DNA from: Negativicutes bacterium
GTDB taxonomy: Bacteria; Bacillota; Negativicutes; Anaeromusales; Anaeromusaceae
Direction of reading: 5' to 3'
NCBI GenBank assembly: GCA_009929485.1
Contig: SAAJ01000005.1
Location: 1 to 64,000, forward strand
Length of the DNA stretch: 64,000 bases
In this document: piece by piece, positions 9,844 through 19,051 of the stretch
How the letters are laid out: every line of letters starts with the position of its first letter
Numbering within the stretch: position 1 is the stretch's first letter
Position numbers and translations under genes: made by a program
The notes under the pieces: generated by a model
Seen by the model: the letters and a program-made list of their open reading frames with translations, nothing else
Databases searched by the model: none
What the model was told of the DNA's origin: nothing

Positions 9844-10935
9844 ATGGCTGAAATGCAGACGTTGACCTATGAACGACGAGATACCCGGCGTTTGATGATT
9901 GGCACGGTCCCGGTAGGCGCAGGAGCGCCAATCACGGTGCAGTCCATGACCAATACTAAAACGCAGGCAGTGACGGAAACGGTAGAACAAATCAGCCGTT
10001 TGACGGCAGTTGGCTGCGATTTGGTGCGGCTGGCTGTGCCTGATGGGGAGGCTGCTAAAGCCTTGGCGCAGATTAAGCGCCAAGTGCAGGTTCCGCTGAT
10101 CGCCGATATTCACTTTGATTATCGCTTGGCATTGGCGGCTTTGGACAGCGGCGTGGATGCGCTGCGGATCAACCCCGGCAATATTGGCGAAGCCAAGTAT
10201 GTACGCATGGTGGTGGACGCTGCCAAGGAACGGCAAGTGCCGATCCGTATTGGCGTGAACGCAGGATCTTTGGATAAGCGTATTTTGGCTAAGCATGGCG
10301 GCCAAGTTACCGCCGCAGGCATGGTGGAAAGTGCGCTGGAGCACATTCGCTTGTTGGAAGAGCTGGACTTTTACGATATAAAGATATCCTTAAAAGCCCA
10401 TGATGTACCGCTTACCTTGGCGGCTTACCGTTTAATGAGCCAGACGGTTAACTACCCCTTGCACCTAGGGGTTACAGAGGCGGGAACCATCCGCTCCGGT
10501 GTAATTAAGTCCGCCGTGGGCATTGGCGCTCTGCTGGCCGAGGGGATTGGCGATACCTTCCGAATTTCCTTGACCGGCGATCCGGTGCGCGAAGTGGAAG
10601 TTGGCAATGAGATTTTGAAATCCCTTGGCATGAAAGAATATGGACCTACGCTCATTTCCTGTCCGACTTGCGGACGCTGCAATATTGACTTGGAACAATT
10701 GGCGCAAACCGTCGAAGAGCATTTAAAACAAGTAAAAAAGCCGCTAAAAGTGGCAGTTATGGGTTGCGCCGTCAATGGGCCGGGTGAAGCCCGCGAAGCG
10801 GATATCGGCCTTGCCGGCGGCAAAGGGGAAGGTCTTATTTTCCGCAAAGGCGTGATCGTGCGCAAAGTCGCGGAAGCAGAATTAATGAAAGCATTTTTAG
10901 AAGAATTGGAACAATTGCTGAAGGAGGAACCCTGA
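9844..10935 (+). CDS. ispG: 4-hydroxy-3-methylbut-2-en-1-yl diphosphate synthase
   Basis: A 363-residue IspG (GcpE) that reductively converts MEcPP to HMBPP with a [4Fe-4S] cluster. Cluster ligands are visible at C273 and C276 (in SCPTCGRCN), C308 (in [11 protein letters not shown]) and probably E315. The N-terminal TIM-barrel part has [18 protein letters not shown] and [13 protein letters not shown]. The short two-domain type fits bacteria other than plants. The ribosome binding site is GGAGGCGAATAGGGAG. The next gene starts two bases after the stop, so ispG and proS are translated together. Confidence 0.97.
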   Translation: MAEMQTLTYERRDTRRLMIGTVPVGAGAPITVQSMTNTKTQAVTETVEQISRLTAVGCDLVRLAVPDGEAAKALAQIKRQVQVPLIADIHFDYRLALAALDSGVDALRINPGNIGEAKYVRMVVDAAKERQVPIRIGVNAGSLDKRILAKHGGQVTAAGMVESALEHIRLLEELDFYDIKISLKAHDVPLTLAAYRLMSQTVNYPLHLGVTEAGTIRSGVIKSAVGIGALLAEGIGDTFRISLTGDPVREVEVGNEILKSLGMKEYGPTLISCPTCGRCNIDLEQLAQTVEEHLKQVKKPLKVAVMGCAVNGPGEAREADIGLAGGKGEGLIFRKGVIVRKVAEAELMKAFLEELEQLLKEEP

Positions 10936-10937
10936 TT

Positions 10938-12647
10938 ATGCGTGCATCCAAATTATTTGCCCCGACGTTGCGAGAAGTTCCAGCGGAGGCTGAAGTTGTC
11001 AGTCATCAGCTGATGCTGCGCGCCGGTATGCTGCGGAAAGCGGCTGGCGGTATTTATAACTATTTGCCTCTTACTTGGCGAGTTTTAAAGAAGATAGAGG
11101 CCATTGTTCGAGAAGAAATGGATGAGGCCGGCGGCCAGGAATTGTTGATGCCGATCATCCAACCGGCGGAGCTGTGGCAGGAAACCGGCCGTTGGGATGT
11201 GTACGGAGACGAAATGTTTCGCCTCCAGGATCGACATGGCCGTAATTTTTGCCTGGGGCCTACGCACGAGGAAATGATTACAACGCTGGTGCGTTCGGAA
11301 GTGCGCTCCTATCGTCAGCTTCCGTTGATGCTCTACCAGATCCAAAACAAATATCGTGATGAAATTCGGCCTCGTTTTGGCTTGATGCGGGGACGCGAAT
11401 TCATTATGAAAGACCTGTATTCCTTTGATCGCGACGAAGCTGGCTTAGAGGTAAGCTACCGCAAAATGTATGATGCGTATACGCGCATTTTTAATCGCTG
11501 CGGCTTAAAGTTCAGGGCGGTAGAAGCGGACGGCGGCGCTATTGGCGGTACCGGAACGCATGAGTTCATGGTCATCGCTGAATCCGGCGAAGCGGCGATT
11601 GTCTTCTGCCCTGATTGCGAATACGCAGCCAATGTGGAAAAGGCGGAAGGTCAGGTACTGCCTAGTAATACGGAACCCTCTTCGCAAGATCTGACTCCGG
11701 TGGCTACGCCTGGCAAGCGCTCTATTGAAGAGGTGACAGCCTTTTTAAAAGTCCCTGCAGAGCAGACCATCAAATCCATTGCCTTTCGCACGGAACATGG
11801 GCTGGTGGTTGCCTTGGCGCGCGGTGATCATGAAATTAACGACGTGAAGGTGCAAAACTTGGTGGGCGCCATTCAAATCGAACTGGCGGATGAAGCGGAT
11901 ATTCAGCGGGAACTGGGCAGTGTCGCTGGATTTTTGGGTCCTGTGGGACTGGCCGGAAAATGTACAATTGTTGCCGATAGCAGTGTTATGAATTTGCATG
12001 ATGCTGTGTGCGGCGCTAATAAGCCTGATGAACATTTGCTCCATGTAGAGCCTTCGCGGGATTTCAAGCCGGATCAAATTGCGGATCTGCGCATGGTAAA
12101 AGCCGGCGAGCCTTGTCCGCGTTGCGGCAGTGCGTTGGCGACCGCCAGAGGCATTGAAGTGGGTCAGGTATTTAAATTGTTTACTAAATATAGTGAAGCG
12201 CTAAAGGCGACTTTCCTGGATGAAAACGGCAAAGAAAAACCCATGGTCATGGGTTGCTACGGCATTGGCGTCAGCCGGACCATGGCGGCTGCTATTGAGC
12301 AGCACAATGACGCTGACGGTATCATTTGGCCGGCGGCGATTGCGCCGTTTCAGGTAGCGGTTGTGCCGATCAATACCAAAGATGAAGCGCAACTGCAGCT
12401 GGCGGAGCGCATTTACGGCGAGTTGAAAGCGGCTGGGGTTGATGTGCTTCTTGATGATCGCAATGAACGGCCAGGCGTTAAATTTAAAGACGCGGATCTG
12501 ATTGGCTATCCGGTACGTATTGCTCTTGGGCCGAAGGCGTTAGCCGAAGGTATGGTGGAAATCAAATGCCGTCGCGATGGTCAGGTTTTGCTGGTGCCGC
12601 AAACGGAATATTTACAAAAAGTACAGGAATTGCTCGCTGGCCTGTAA
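10938..12647 (+). CDS. proS: prolyl-tRNA synthetase
   Basis: A 569-residue class II aminoacyl-tRNA synthetase of the long bacterial type. Motif 2 and 3 regions are visible ([33 protein letters not shown] split across segments, [12 protein letters not shown]). An editing (INS) domain lies at about residues 225-405 and removes Ala-tRNA-Pro. The C-terminal anticodon-binding domain has [20 protein letters not shown]. The ATG is two bases after the ispG stop, with AAGGAGGA inside the end of ispG. The gene ends the block with a strong terminator. A tRNA-Pro gene lies 3 kb downstream but in a separate unit. Confidence 0.97.
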   Translation: MRASKLFAPTLREVPAEAEVVSHQLMLRAGMLRKAAGGIYNYLPLTWRVLKKIEAIVREEMDEAGGQELLMPIIQPAELWQETGRWDVYGDEMFRLQDRHGRNFCLGPTHEEMITTLVRSEVRSYRQLPLMLYQIQNKYRDEIRPRFGLMRGREFIMKDLYSFDRDEAGLEVSYRKMYDAYTRIFNRCGLKFRAVEADGGAIGGTGTHEFMVIAESGEAAIVFCPDCEYAANVEKAEGQVLPSNTEPSSQDLTPVATPGKRSIEEVTAFLKVPAEQTIKSIAFRTEHGLVVALARGDHEINDVKVQNLVGAIQIELADEADIQRELGSVAGFLGPVGLAGKCTIVADSSVMNLHDAVCGANKPDEHLLHVEPSRDFKPDQIADLRMVKAGEPCPRCGSALATARGIEVGQVFKLFTKYSEALKATFLDENGKEKPMVMGCYGIGVSRTMAAAIEQHNDADGIIWPAAIAPFQVAVVPINTKDEAQLQLAERIYGELKAAGVDVLLDDRNERPGVKFKDADLIGYPVRIALGPKALAEGMVEIKCRRDGQVLLVPQTEYLQKVQELLAGL

Positions 12648-12665
12648 GGGGAAAAGTCAATTAAC

Positions 12666-12705
12666 AACCGGGAACTGTTTTGGTGACAGTTTCCGGTTAT
12701 TTTTG
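12666..12705 (+). terminator. terminator after proS
   Basis: AACCGGGAACTGT (12666-12678) pairs with ACAGTTTCCGGTT (12686-12698), with one G-T wobble, followed by ATTTTTGTT. It ends the long rpsB-proS region. Confidence 0.88.
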
Positions 12706-12820
12706 TTAAAAAGCAGAAAATATATTTTCAGAATACTGCCTGTATTACACTGGATATGGATAGGAGCCGGAAAAAGTAGTAACAAATACAGCGGATAGTG
12801 CGATAAACGACGAATTTTAC

Positions 12821-12850
12821 TTGTCTTTTTCAAGGTGACAATGGTATAAT
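12821..12850 (+). promoter_or_regulatory. promoter for the ACT-hom-thrB module
   Basis: TTGTCT at 12821-12826, 18-base spacer, TATAAT at 12845-12850 with an extended -10 (TGG before it). Upstream positions 12706-12820 hold no gene and no other clear signal. Confidence 0.7.
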
Positions 12851-12902
12851 GTCTACCATATAAAGATATTTATATTTTAAAAATGATATGGAGGGGTTTG
12901 CT

Positions 12903-13349
12903 TTGGCAGAGCAAAAATCTGTTTTTTATTTGGTCCGTGAAGAAATTTTACCAGAGGCAATTAAGAAAACCATTAAGGTAAAGGATATGCTGAAACGCGG
13001 CGAAGCGCGGACGATCAATGAAGCGGTGGAAAAAATGGAGTTAAGCCGCAGCGCATATTACAAGTATAAAGATTATGTTTTTCCTTTTTATGAAGCCAGC
13101 CAGGAGAAAATCATTACTTTGTCGCTGCTTTTGGATCACAAATCAGGCGTACTGTCCCGTGTGCTCAATACCATAGCAGGAGAGCGTGGCAGCGTGTTGA
13201 CGATCAACCAGGGCATCCCGCTGCAGGGAGTAGCTAATGCCAGCATTTCCATTGAAACTGCGGATATGAAGATTGATCTGGAGGCGTTGATAGATAAATT
13301 GCGCATGGTAGATGGCGTAAAACGCATCGAAATTTTAGGACAGGTTTGA
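12903..13349 (+). CDS. ACT domain protein (PheB/UPF0735 family)
   Basis: About 148 residues. The N-terminal half has a helix-turn-helix-like segment (GEARTINEAVEKMELSRSAY then YKYKDYVFPF). The C-terminal half is an ACT domain (ITLSLLLDHKSGVLSRVLNT, then GSVLTINQGIPLQG), which normally binds an amino acid. Members of this family sit directly before hom in many Firmicutes and are presumed regulators of threonine or aromatic amino acid synthesis. The exact role is unproven. TTG 12903 is chosen since GGAGGGG (12890-12896) is then upstream. An ATG at 12888 would overlap the site. Confidence 0.85.
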   Translation: MAEQKSVFYLVREEILPEAIKKTIKVKDMLKRGEARTINEAVEKMELSRSAYYKYKDYVFPFYEASQEKIITLSLLLDHKSGVLSRVLNTIAGERGSVLTINQGIPLQGVANASISIETADMKIDLEALIDKLRMVDGVKRIEILGQV

Positions 13350-13414
13350 GAAGCTAAGAGATAAAGACGCTAAGGAAAAAAGCGGCCGGGCAGGACCGAG
13401 GGAGGAAATGTGAG

Positions 13415-14701
13415 ATGAAAGATTGTATTCAAGTCGGCATGCTTGGTCTAGGAACGGTTGGAACCGGCGTAGCCAAAGTGCTTTGTCAAAATGGCGCTAG
13501 TATTGCGCATAAGGTGGGTAAACCCATTGTTTTAAAAACCGTGCTGGTGCGTGATGTGCATAAAGAGCGCTCCTTGCCGCAGCCAGTTCAAGTTACAGAT
13601 AAAGTGGAAGACATTTTAAACGATCCCGAGATTGATATTGTCATTGAAGTCATGGGCGGCGAAGAGCCGGCTAAAGACTATATGCTGCGCGCTATGAAGG
13701 CCGGAAAGCATGTTGTGACGGCCAATAAGGACGTAGTGGCTCAACATGGTAAAGAACTCTTTGCGGCTGCCGAGGAAGCGCAGGTAGACTTTTTGTTTGA
13801 AGCCAGCGTAGGCGGCGGTATTCCGATCATTAGGCCCTTGAAGCAGTGTCTCGCAGGCAATCATATCTATGAAGTGATGGGCATTGTTAACGGAACGACC
13901 AACTATATGCTGACCAAGATGACCCAAGAAGGGCTAGATTTTGCGGATGTGCTGGCCGAGGCCCAGGCCAAGGGCTATGCGGAAGCGGACCCGACGGCAG
14001 ACGTAGGCGGTCTTGATGCAGCGCGTAAGCTTGCGATTCTTGCTTCCATTGCCTTTAACGCCCGGGTTACCTTTGATGATGTCTATGTAGAAGGAATTAC
14101 CAATATCTCCAGTGAAGACATTGCATATGCTTCTGAGCTGGGATATGTTATTAAACTGCTCGCGATTGCCCGCGAAGAAGAAGGGCGCATCAGCGTGCGC
14201 GTGCATCCTACGTTTTTGCCGAGCAGTCATCCTTTAGCCAATGTGAATGACGTGTACAATGCGGTGTTTGTACGCGGAGACGCTGTTGGCGAAGCCATGT
14301 TCTACGGGCGAGGCGCAGGTGAGATGCCTACAGCCAGTGCGGTGGTAGGTGATGTGATTGATGCAGCCCGGAATCTATATCGCGGCGCTTCCGGGCGCAT
14401 TTTGTGCACTTGCTTTGAAGATCGTCCCATTCAGCCTATCAGTGAGACAAAGGCGCCTTATTTTATCCGGCTGTTAGTTCAAGATCAGCCAGGGGTATTG
14501 GCGGCCATTGCCGGCGCTTTTGGCGCCCAGCAGGTTAGCTTGAATTCGGTTATTCAGAAGCGTAAAATTAACGGTTGCGCAGAATTGGCGGTTATAACCT
14601 ATGAAGTGCCCGATTCTTGCGTGCAACTGGCGCTTAGCACGATGCGCGGCATGTCGGTGGTAAGCGAAGTGCGCAGCGTAATTCGCGTAGCTATGGATTA
14701 A
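13415..14701 (+). CDS. hom: homoserine dehydrogenase
   Basis: A 428-residue enzyme reducing aspartate semialdehyde to homoserine at the branch to threonine and methionine. The N-terminal NAD(P)-binding motif is GMLGLGTVGTG. The catalytic region includes ASVGGGIPIIRPLKQCLAGN, NGTTNYMLTKM and the KGYAEADPTADVGGLDAARK stretch with the catalytic Asp and Lys residues. The C-terminal ACT domain starts at about residue 350 (FIRLLVQDQPGVLAAIAGAF) and probably mediates threonine feedback. The ATG follows GGAGGAAATGTG. It is followed by a strong hairpin and then thrB. Confidence 0.97.
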   Translation: MKDCIQVGMLGLGTVGTGVAKVLCQNGASIAHKVGKPIVLKTVLVRDVHKERSLPQPVQVTDKVEDILNDPEIDIVIEVMGGEEPAKDYMLRAMKAGKHVVTANKDVVAQHGKELFAAAEEAQVDFLFEASVGGGIPIIRPLKQCLAGNHIYEVMGIVNGTTNYMLTKMTQEGLDFADVLAEAQAKGYAEADPTADVGGLDAARKLAILASIAFNARVTFDDVYVEGITNISSEDIAYASELGYVIKLLAIAREEEGRISVRVHPTFLPSSHPLANVNDVYNAVFVRGDAVGEAMFYGRGAGEMPTASAVVGDVIDAARNLYRGASGRILCTCFEDRPIQPISETKAPYFIRLLVQDQPGVLAAIAGAFGAQQVSLNSVIQKRKINGCAELAVITYEVPDSCVQLALSTMRGMSVVSEVRSVIRVAMD

Positions 14702-14712
14702 ACGAAGTAAGG

Positions 14713-14737
14713 CGGGGCTGCCGAATCGGCAGCCCCG
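14713..14737 (+). terminator. GC-rich hairpin between hom and thrB
   Basis: CGGGGCTGCCG and CGGCAGCCCCG form an 11-bp perfect stem with an AAT loop, followed by TTGGATTTT rather than a clean U-tract. It may be a partial terminator or an mRNA stability element that lowers thrB relative to hom. Confidence 0.55.
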
Positions 14738-14772
14738 TTGGATTTTAACGGTGGAGCAAGGAGGCAGTATCC

Positions 14773-15696
14773 ATGCAAAAATACATACGTGTGTTGGTTC
14801 CGGCGACGACGGCCAACTGCGGACCTGGCTTTGATTGTCTGGGTATGGCGTGTACTTTGTACAATGAGGTGACCGTGAAGGCGCATTATGGCCAAAGCGG
14901 CCTGGTTATGTGCGTGCAAGGTGAAGGGGAAGCTTTTATCTCCAAAGGTAAAGATAATTTGTTTTATAAAGCGCTACAGTGCGTATTTTCTATGGCAGGA
15001 GAGCCCATTCCTGCTCTGGAAATCGTGATGACCAATCGCATTCCTTTGTCTCGCGGCCTTGGCAGCAGCGCTGCGGCTATAGCCAGCGGTTTGGCAGCGG
15101 CGAATGCTTTACTGCAGAATTCTGTGCTTAATGATCAGCAGTTGCTGGCCTTGGCTACGGAAATGGAAGGCCATCCTGATAATGTCGCTCCGGCGTTATT
15201 TGGCGGCGTTACCGTTAGCATCATGGATGGGAAAAATCCGTATACGCAGCAGTTGCCAATTGAAATTCCGATACGCATGGTTGTGGCTATTCCTGACTTC
15301 CATTTGGCGACGAAAAAAGCAAGAGAAGTGCTCCCGCAAACGGTTCCATTGCAAGATGCCGTGTATAATGTTTCCCGTGCCGCCTGGCTGGTAGCCAAGT
15401 TGGTAGCCGGCGATGCTGAGTCATTGGGACTTGGCTTTGGCGATCGTCTGCATCAGCCCTACCGGCAGCCCTTGATTCCGGGTATGGAGGGCGTCTTGGC
15501 TGCAGCACGCCGTGAAGGCGCCTTAGGAGCTGTTTTGAGCGGCGCTGGTCCTTGCTTAATGGCATTTGCTACGGAGAAGGAAGAAGCTATCGGCGAAGCC
15601 ATGGTAGAAGCCTTTGCTAAGGCGAATATTACCTCGCGCTATCTGATTTTAGATCTTGACCATCAGGGCTGCCAGGTGGAAGAGCTGCCACTATAA
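14773..15696 (+). CDS. thrB: homoserine kinase
   Basis: A 307-residue GHMP kinase phosphorylating homoserine, the step before threonine synthase. The N-terminal VPATTANCGPGFDCLGMAC, the ATP-binding motif PLSRGLGSSAAAIASG and the C-terminal GAVLSGAGPCLMAF are all family signatures. The ATG follows AAGGAGGC. thrC is not adjacent in this window. The gene is 71 bases from hom and belongs to the same unit unless the intervening hairpin terminates. Confidence 0.96.
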   Translation: MQKYIRVLVPATTANCGPGFDCLGMACTLYNEVTVKAHYGQSGLVMCVQGEGEAFISKGKDNLFYKALQCVFSMAGEPIPALEIVMTNRIPLSRGLGSSAAAIASGLAAANALLQNSVLNDQQLLALATEMEGHPDNVAPALFGGVTVSIMDGKNPYTQQLPIEIPIRMVVAIPDFHLATKKAREVLPQTVPLQDAVYNVSRAAWLVAKLVAGDAESLGLGFGDRLHQPYRQPLIPGMEGVLAAARREGALGAVLSGAGPCLMAFATEKEEAIGEAMVEAFAKANITSRYLILDLDHQGCQVEELPL

Positions 15697-15734
15697 AAAG
15701 CGGCGGGAAACTACTTAGAATCAAGAGTTTGCTA

Positions 15735-15763
15735 TTGACTTTCTTTGCATAGAAAGGTACAAT
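15735..15763 (+). promoter_or_regulatory. promoter for tRNA-Pro
   Basis: TTGACT (15735-15740), exactly 17 bases, TACAAT (15758-15763). The predicted start is about 10 bases before the mature tRNA end. Confidence 0.8.
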
Positions 15764-15779
15764 ATGTTTCGTGGAATCT

Positions 15780-15856
15780 CGGGGCGTAGCTCAGCTTGGT
15801 AGAGCGCTACCTTGGGGTGGTAGAGGTCGCACGTTCAAGTCGTGTCGCTCCGACCA
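15780..15856 (+). tRNA. tRNA-Pro (anticodon GGG)
   Basis: A 77-base cloverleaf. The acceptor arm CGGGGCG pairs with CGCTCCG (one G-U). The anticodon stem CTACC/GGTAG encloses the loop TTGGGGT, giving anticodon GGG. The T arm GCACG-TTCAAGT-CGTGT is intact and the terminal CCA is encoded. It has its own promoter and terminator. An integrase remnant lies 2.8 kb downstream and tRNA genes are common attachment sites, so the 3' end may have served as one. No second copy of the tRNA 3' end was seen in the window. Confidence 0.96.
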
Positions 15857-15875
15857 TTCTTACCCCAACAAAATC

Positions 15876-15909
15876 AAGGCTTACAGCGATGTAAGCCTTA
15901 TTTTTTTTG
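15876..15909 (+). terminator. terminator after tRNA-Pro
   Basis: AAGGCTTACA, loop GCGA, TGTAAGCCTT, then ATTTTTTTT. A textbook intrinsic terminator 20 bases after the tRNA. Confidence 0.92.
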
Positions 15910-15960
15910 CCGTTTGGGCACACTTTGGGCACACTTTCAAAAAACGCACCACTGAAACTA

Positions 15961-16010
15961 AAAATAAGGCCATGAAACCTTGGCAAAATCAAGGCTCCAT
16001 GGCTTATTTT
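15961..16010 (+). terminator. terminator-like hairpin in scar region
   Basis: AAAATAAGGCCATG (15961-15974) pairs with CATGGCTTATTTT (15998-16010), with one bulged G. An inner stem CCTTG/CAAGG adds stability. T-rich and A-rich flanks would allow activity in both directions, although no gene ends here. Confidence 0.6.
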
Positions 16011-16071
16011 ATGTCTTCTTTTCTTGCGCAATTACCTGATACGGAGAACCGTGTCATTGCTAACAGAAAAG

Positions 16072-16115
16072 GATGGCTACACCCTTAAATTTTCAAGAGC
16101 GTAGCCATCTTTTTT
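16072..16115 (+). terminator. terminator-like hairpin in scar region
   Basis: GATGGCTAC (16072-16080) pairs with GTAGCCATC (16101-16109), followed by TTTTTT. The same arm sequence recurs in the terminator at 33855-33901. Confidence 0.65.
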
Positions 16116-16353
16116 GTAAAAACGTTGGTGTGGGGTGTGGACCGTATTGGATTGCTTGGACAGAGATGTGGATAGTAGTGAAAATCACAGGAAGATAGTG
16201 TCACGGGATGCCTCGATTTTGCGAGTGCCTTTTTGAAAATATAGATGGGCGGAAAAGAAATTAGTTCTTGAGCTTGCTTTCGGGCAATGCTAAACTTTTT
16301 ACATATATACTATTCATCAAATTGAATCCTTTTGAATTGAGGCAGTAGAGAGC

Positions 16354-18570
16354 ATGGGAAATTTAAATACAGAAAACTCTCAAGGAGAAAAGATTTTTCT
16401 AAGCGGAACCGTTGAACGCGTGACCTATCACAACGCAGACAACGGTTTTTGCGTATTGAGGGTAAAGGCACAAGGCTTTCGGGATTTAGTGACTGTAGTC
16501 GGGCAGGTTTCCAGCATTGCCAGCGGTGAATTTATAGAAGCGGTCGGTATCTGGAAGAACGATTTGCAGTATGGCTTGCAGTTGGCTGCTTTTTCTCTAA
16601 AAGCCATGCCTCCCACCGGCGTTGACGGAATCCAGAAGTATTTGTCCTCAGGTATGATCAAAGGCATTGGTCCGGTTTACGGAGAACGCCTGGTTGCCGC
16701 TTTTGGGACAGAGGTTTTTCATATCATTGAAAACCAGCCTAAGCGTCTGCAAGAAGTCGAAGGCATCGGCAAAGTGCGCCGCGAGAAAATTGTAAAAGGC
16801 TGGGACGTGCAAAAAAAGATAAAAGAAATTATGCTGTTTCTTTATGCCAATGGAGTCGGGACTTCCAAGGCTGTTCGGATATATAAGGTATACGGTGATG
16901 AGGCCATTGCTTTAATTCAGGAGAATCCCTATCGTTTGGCCCAGGATATTTATGGCATTGGCTTTTTGACGGCTGACCAGATTGCACAAAAAATAGGCAT
17001 TGAAAAAACATCGTCCTTGCGTGCTAAAGCCGGTATTCGCCACGCTCTATTCGAAGAAGTTGGTAACGGCCATTGCGCCTACCCTCGCACTGCCTTATTG
17101 GCGCAAGCTGCGGAATTATTGGAAATTCCCCTTGATACCATAGAAATGGCAGCTGAGGAAGAAATTCAAGCGCAAGGCCTGCGGGTTGATATGATTCATG
17201 ACGAAGAATGTCTGTTTATTCCCAGTCTTCATTACTACGAAAAATACATTGCTGAGCGCATCACAGTCTTGTCCCAAGACGCTCCTTTGTGGGGGAGTAT
17301 CAATGCAGACGCAGCCATCCCGTGGGTAGAAAAGAAGCTGGGCCTTCAGTTGGCGGAAAACCAGAAAAAAGCCATAGCTGCAGCCATACAAGCAAAATTC
17401 ATGGTGATTACTGGCGGTCCGGGGGTGGGTAAAACTACCATTGTTAATTCTATTATTAAAATTTTAGAGGCGAAAAAGCTCCAGATTTTGCTGGCTGCGC
17501 CGACAGGACGCGCCGCTAAACGTTTGGCGGAAACAACAGGGATTGAGGCAAAAACCATCCACAGGCTTCTTGAATACGATCCTTCAGAACATCGCTTTAA
17601 ACGGGAGTTGGAGAATCCTTTAGAGTGTGATCTTTTGGTTATTGATGAAAGCTCTATGGTGGATGTGCAGCTGATGCATTCCTTGTTAAAGGCAGTCCCT
17701 GATGGTGCATCTGTTTTACTTGTGGGGGATGTGAACCAGCTTCCTTCCGTTGGAGCTGGGCAAGTCTTGGCAGACATTATCGAGTCCCAAGCCGTTATGG
17801 TTGTAACCCTGACGGAGATATTTCGTCAAGCAAAGACCAGCAAGATTATTACCAATGCCCATGCCATCAACAGCGGGAGCATGCCTGAACTTTCCAACCA
17901 GTTGGAGGGAGATTTCTTTTTTGTACATGCAGAAGCTCCGGAAGATGCCGTTAGAAAAGTGGTTCAGATTGTAAAAGAGCGCATTCCCCGGCGGTGGCGT
18001 TATAATCCCATTCGCGACGTACAAGTTCTTTGTCCTGCCAATGTTGGCGGTATTGGCGCTAAGTCGCTGAATATTGAACTGCAAAAAGCGCTCAACCCTG
18101 CAGGAAGTGAAAAGGTCGAGAAATTTGGCGTTACCTTCGCCTGTGGCGACAAAGTAATGCAGGTTCAAAACAACTATGACAAGGAAGTATTTAATGGAGA
18201 TATCGGCTTTATTACGCGGATTAACGCGGAGGAACGAGAAGCGTATATTGATTTTGATAACCGCGAAGTGGTCTATGAATTTGAGGAACTGGATGAAATT
18301 GCGTTAGCGTACGCTTGCACGATTCATAAAAGTCAGGGTTCGGAGTACCCAGTAGTTGTCATTCCTGTTATGATGCAGCACTTCATGATGCTCCAACGCA
18401 ATCTGATTTACACAGGCGTGACAAGGGGGAAAAAACTAGTAATTCTCGTGGGGCAAAAGAAAGCCTTAAGCATAGCTGTTAAAGGGAAAAAACAGAATAA
18501 AGCCCGCTATTCAAAACTCAAAGAATGGCTTTTACAGGAGAAAAACAAAAAAGAACCGCATGCACTATAG
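16354..18570 (+). CDS. recD2: RecD2-type SF1B DNA helicase
   Basis: A 738-residue RecD2 helicase, a 5'-3' DNA motor that acts without RecBC in Firmicutes and Deinococcus. The N-terminal OB-like region is followed by helix-hairpin-helix motifs (SSGMIKGIGPVYGERLVAAF, then GIGKVRREKI). Walker A GGPGVGKTT is near residue 354. Walker B VIDESSMVD is near 429, and TIHKSQGSEYPVV near 655 is the 2B/motif V-VI part. Likely role: replication fork and mismatch-linked repair. The start ATG has a poor ribosome site. The stop codon lies inside a large terminator hairpin. It may be chromosomal rather than part of the island. Confidence 0.95.
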   Translation: MGNLNTENSQGEKIFLSGTVERVTYHNADNGFCVLRVKAQGFRDLVTVVGQVSSIASGEFIEAVGIWKNDLQYGLQLAAFSLKAMPPTGVDGIQKYLSSGMIKGIGPVYGERLVAAFGTEVFHIIENQPKRLQEVEGIGKVRREKIVKGWDVQKKIKEIMLFLYANGVGTSKAVRIYKVYGDEAIALIQENPYRLAQDIYGIGFLTADQIAQKIGIEKTSSLRAKAGIRHALFEEVGNGHCAYPRTALLAQAAELLEIPLDTIEMAAEEEIQAQGLRVDMIHDEECLFIPSLHYYEKYIAERITVLSQDAPLWGSINADAAIPWVEKKLGLQLAENQKKAIAAAIQAKFMVITGGPGVGKTTIVNSIIKILEAKKLQILLAAPTGRAAKRLAETTGIEAKTIHRLLEYDPSEHRFKRELENPLECDLLVIDESSMVDVQLMHSLLKAVPDGASVLLVGDVNQLPSVGAGQVLADIIESQAVMVVTLTEIFRQAKTSKIITNAHAINSGSMPELSNQLEGDFFFVHAEAPEDAVRKVVQIVKERIPRRWRYNPIRDVQVLCPANVGGIGAKSLNIELQKALNPAGSEKVEKFGVTFACGDKVMQVQNNYDKEVFNGDIGFITRINAEEREAYIDFDNREVVYEFEELDEIALAYACTIHKSQGSEYPVVVIPVMMQHFMMLQRNLIYTGVTRGKKLVILVGQKKALSIAVKGKKQNKARYSKLKEWLLQEKNKKEPHAL

Positions 18571-18649
18571 CACACTCCCCCCAGGTAGGACAGTGAAAAA
18601 CACTTTCCTACCTGGGGGAGCATAGCTGTTTTAGCATGCGGTTCTTTTT
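18548..18649. terminator. large nested bidirectional terminator
   Basis: The outer arms AAAAAGAACCGCATGC (18548-18563) and GCATGCGGTTCTTTTT (18634-18649) match perfectly. The inner arms are CTCCCCCCAGGTAGGA (18575-18590) and TCCTACCTGGGGGAG (18606-18620), with a single bulged C. It ends recD2 on one strand and the integrase remnant on the other. Such a two-storey inverted repeat is much longer than a normal terminator. Confidence 0.85.
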
Positions 18650-19051
18650 CTAGGGCCTCTTTGGTATTGAACGGATCAGTTGATCCATTTTCGTGGCAGC
18701 AATAGAGTCTGAGGTGGACTGTCCATGAAGATAAATAGCTGCAGTTGTATTGATGGTGCTATGGCCCAAACGCTTTGATACATCTGCAATACTAAGACCT
18801 TGGGCTAGTAATAAAGATGCACTAGAGTGACGAAGACCATGAAAGGTCACGTTGTTGGGCAGTTGAGCTCTTTTGCGAAATTTAGGCCACCAGGTGCTGC
18901 AATAGTCTGCTTTGAGCGGCGTCCCTAAGCGGCTAGTGAAGACGCGGCCAGCTTCTATCCATTTATTTTCCAGTAGTTCCCGACAACGTTCCTGCTCGTC
19001 TTTCCAACTTGAGAGTGCGGAAAGAGCGAATTGAGGAATCGATATACGGAC
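18650..19051 (-). pseudogene. C-terminal catalytic fragment of a tyrosine recombinase/integrase
   Basis: The frame, open for about 134 codons from an in-frame stop at 19052-19054, encodes the C-terminal part of a phage-type integrase. FALSALSSWKDEQ and AGRVFTSRLGTPL are followed by VTFHGLRHSSASLLLAQGLS, LGHSTINTTAAIYLH and a short tail. The HxLRH Arg/His pair, the LGHS His and the catalytic Tyr are visible. The N-terminal DNA-binding and arm-binding domains are missing, and no start with a ribosome site exists. A GTG at 18848-18850 would give only a 66-residue piece. This is a broken integrase cut off exactly where the plus-strand specificity-like gene begins. Confidence 0.85.

Larger units (their letters stand above)
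15910..16353. other. gene-less scar region between tRNA-Pro and recD2
   Basis: No credible gene. The open frames here on both strands include tRNA sequence or hairpin arms. The stretch starts with an 11-base tandem repeat (TTTGGGCACAC twice, 15914-15936). It also has an exact 13-mer, CAAAATCAAGGCT, at 15984-15996 that repeats 15869-15881. Two further terminator-like hairpins follow. From 16120 to 16353 only an AT-rich segment with a possible -10 (TATACT, near 16304) is seen, presumably the recD2 promoter. The pattern suggests leftovers of elements that once integrated at the tRNA. Confidence 0.5.

Noticed and set aside
15780-15856. tRNA-Pro 3' end as a proven attachment site with a second copy
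   Set aside because: I found no repeat of the tRNA 3' end downstream within the window, so the island boundary cannot be set this way.
15807-16031. A minus-strand open frame ending in GATRLERATSTTPR
   Set aside because: It is the antisense reading of tRNA-Pro and the following terminator and a well-known false protein.
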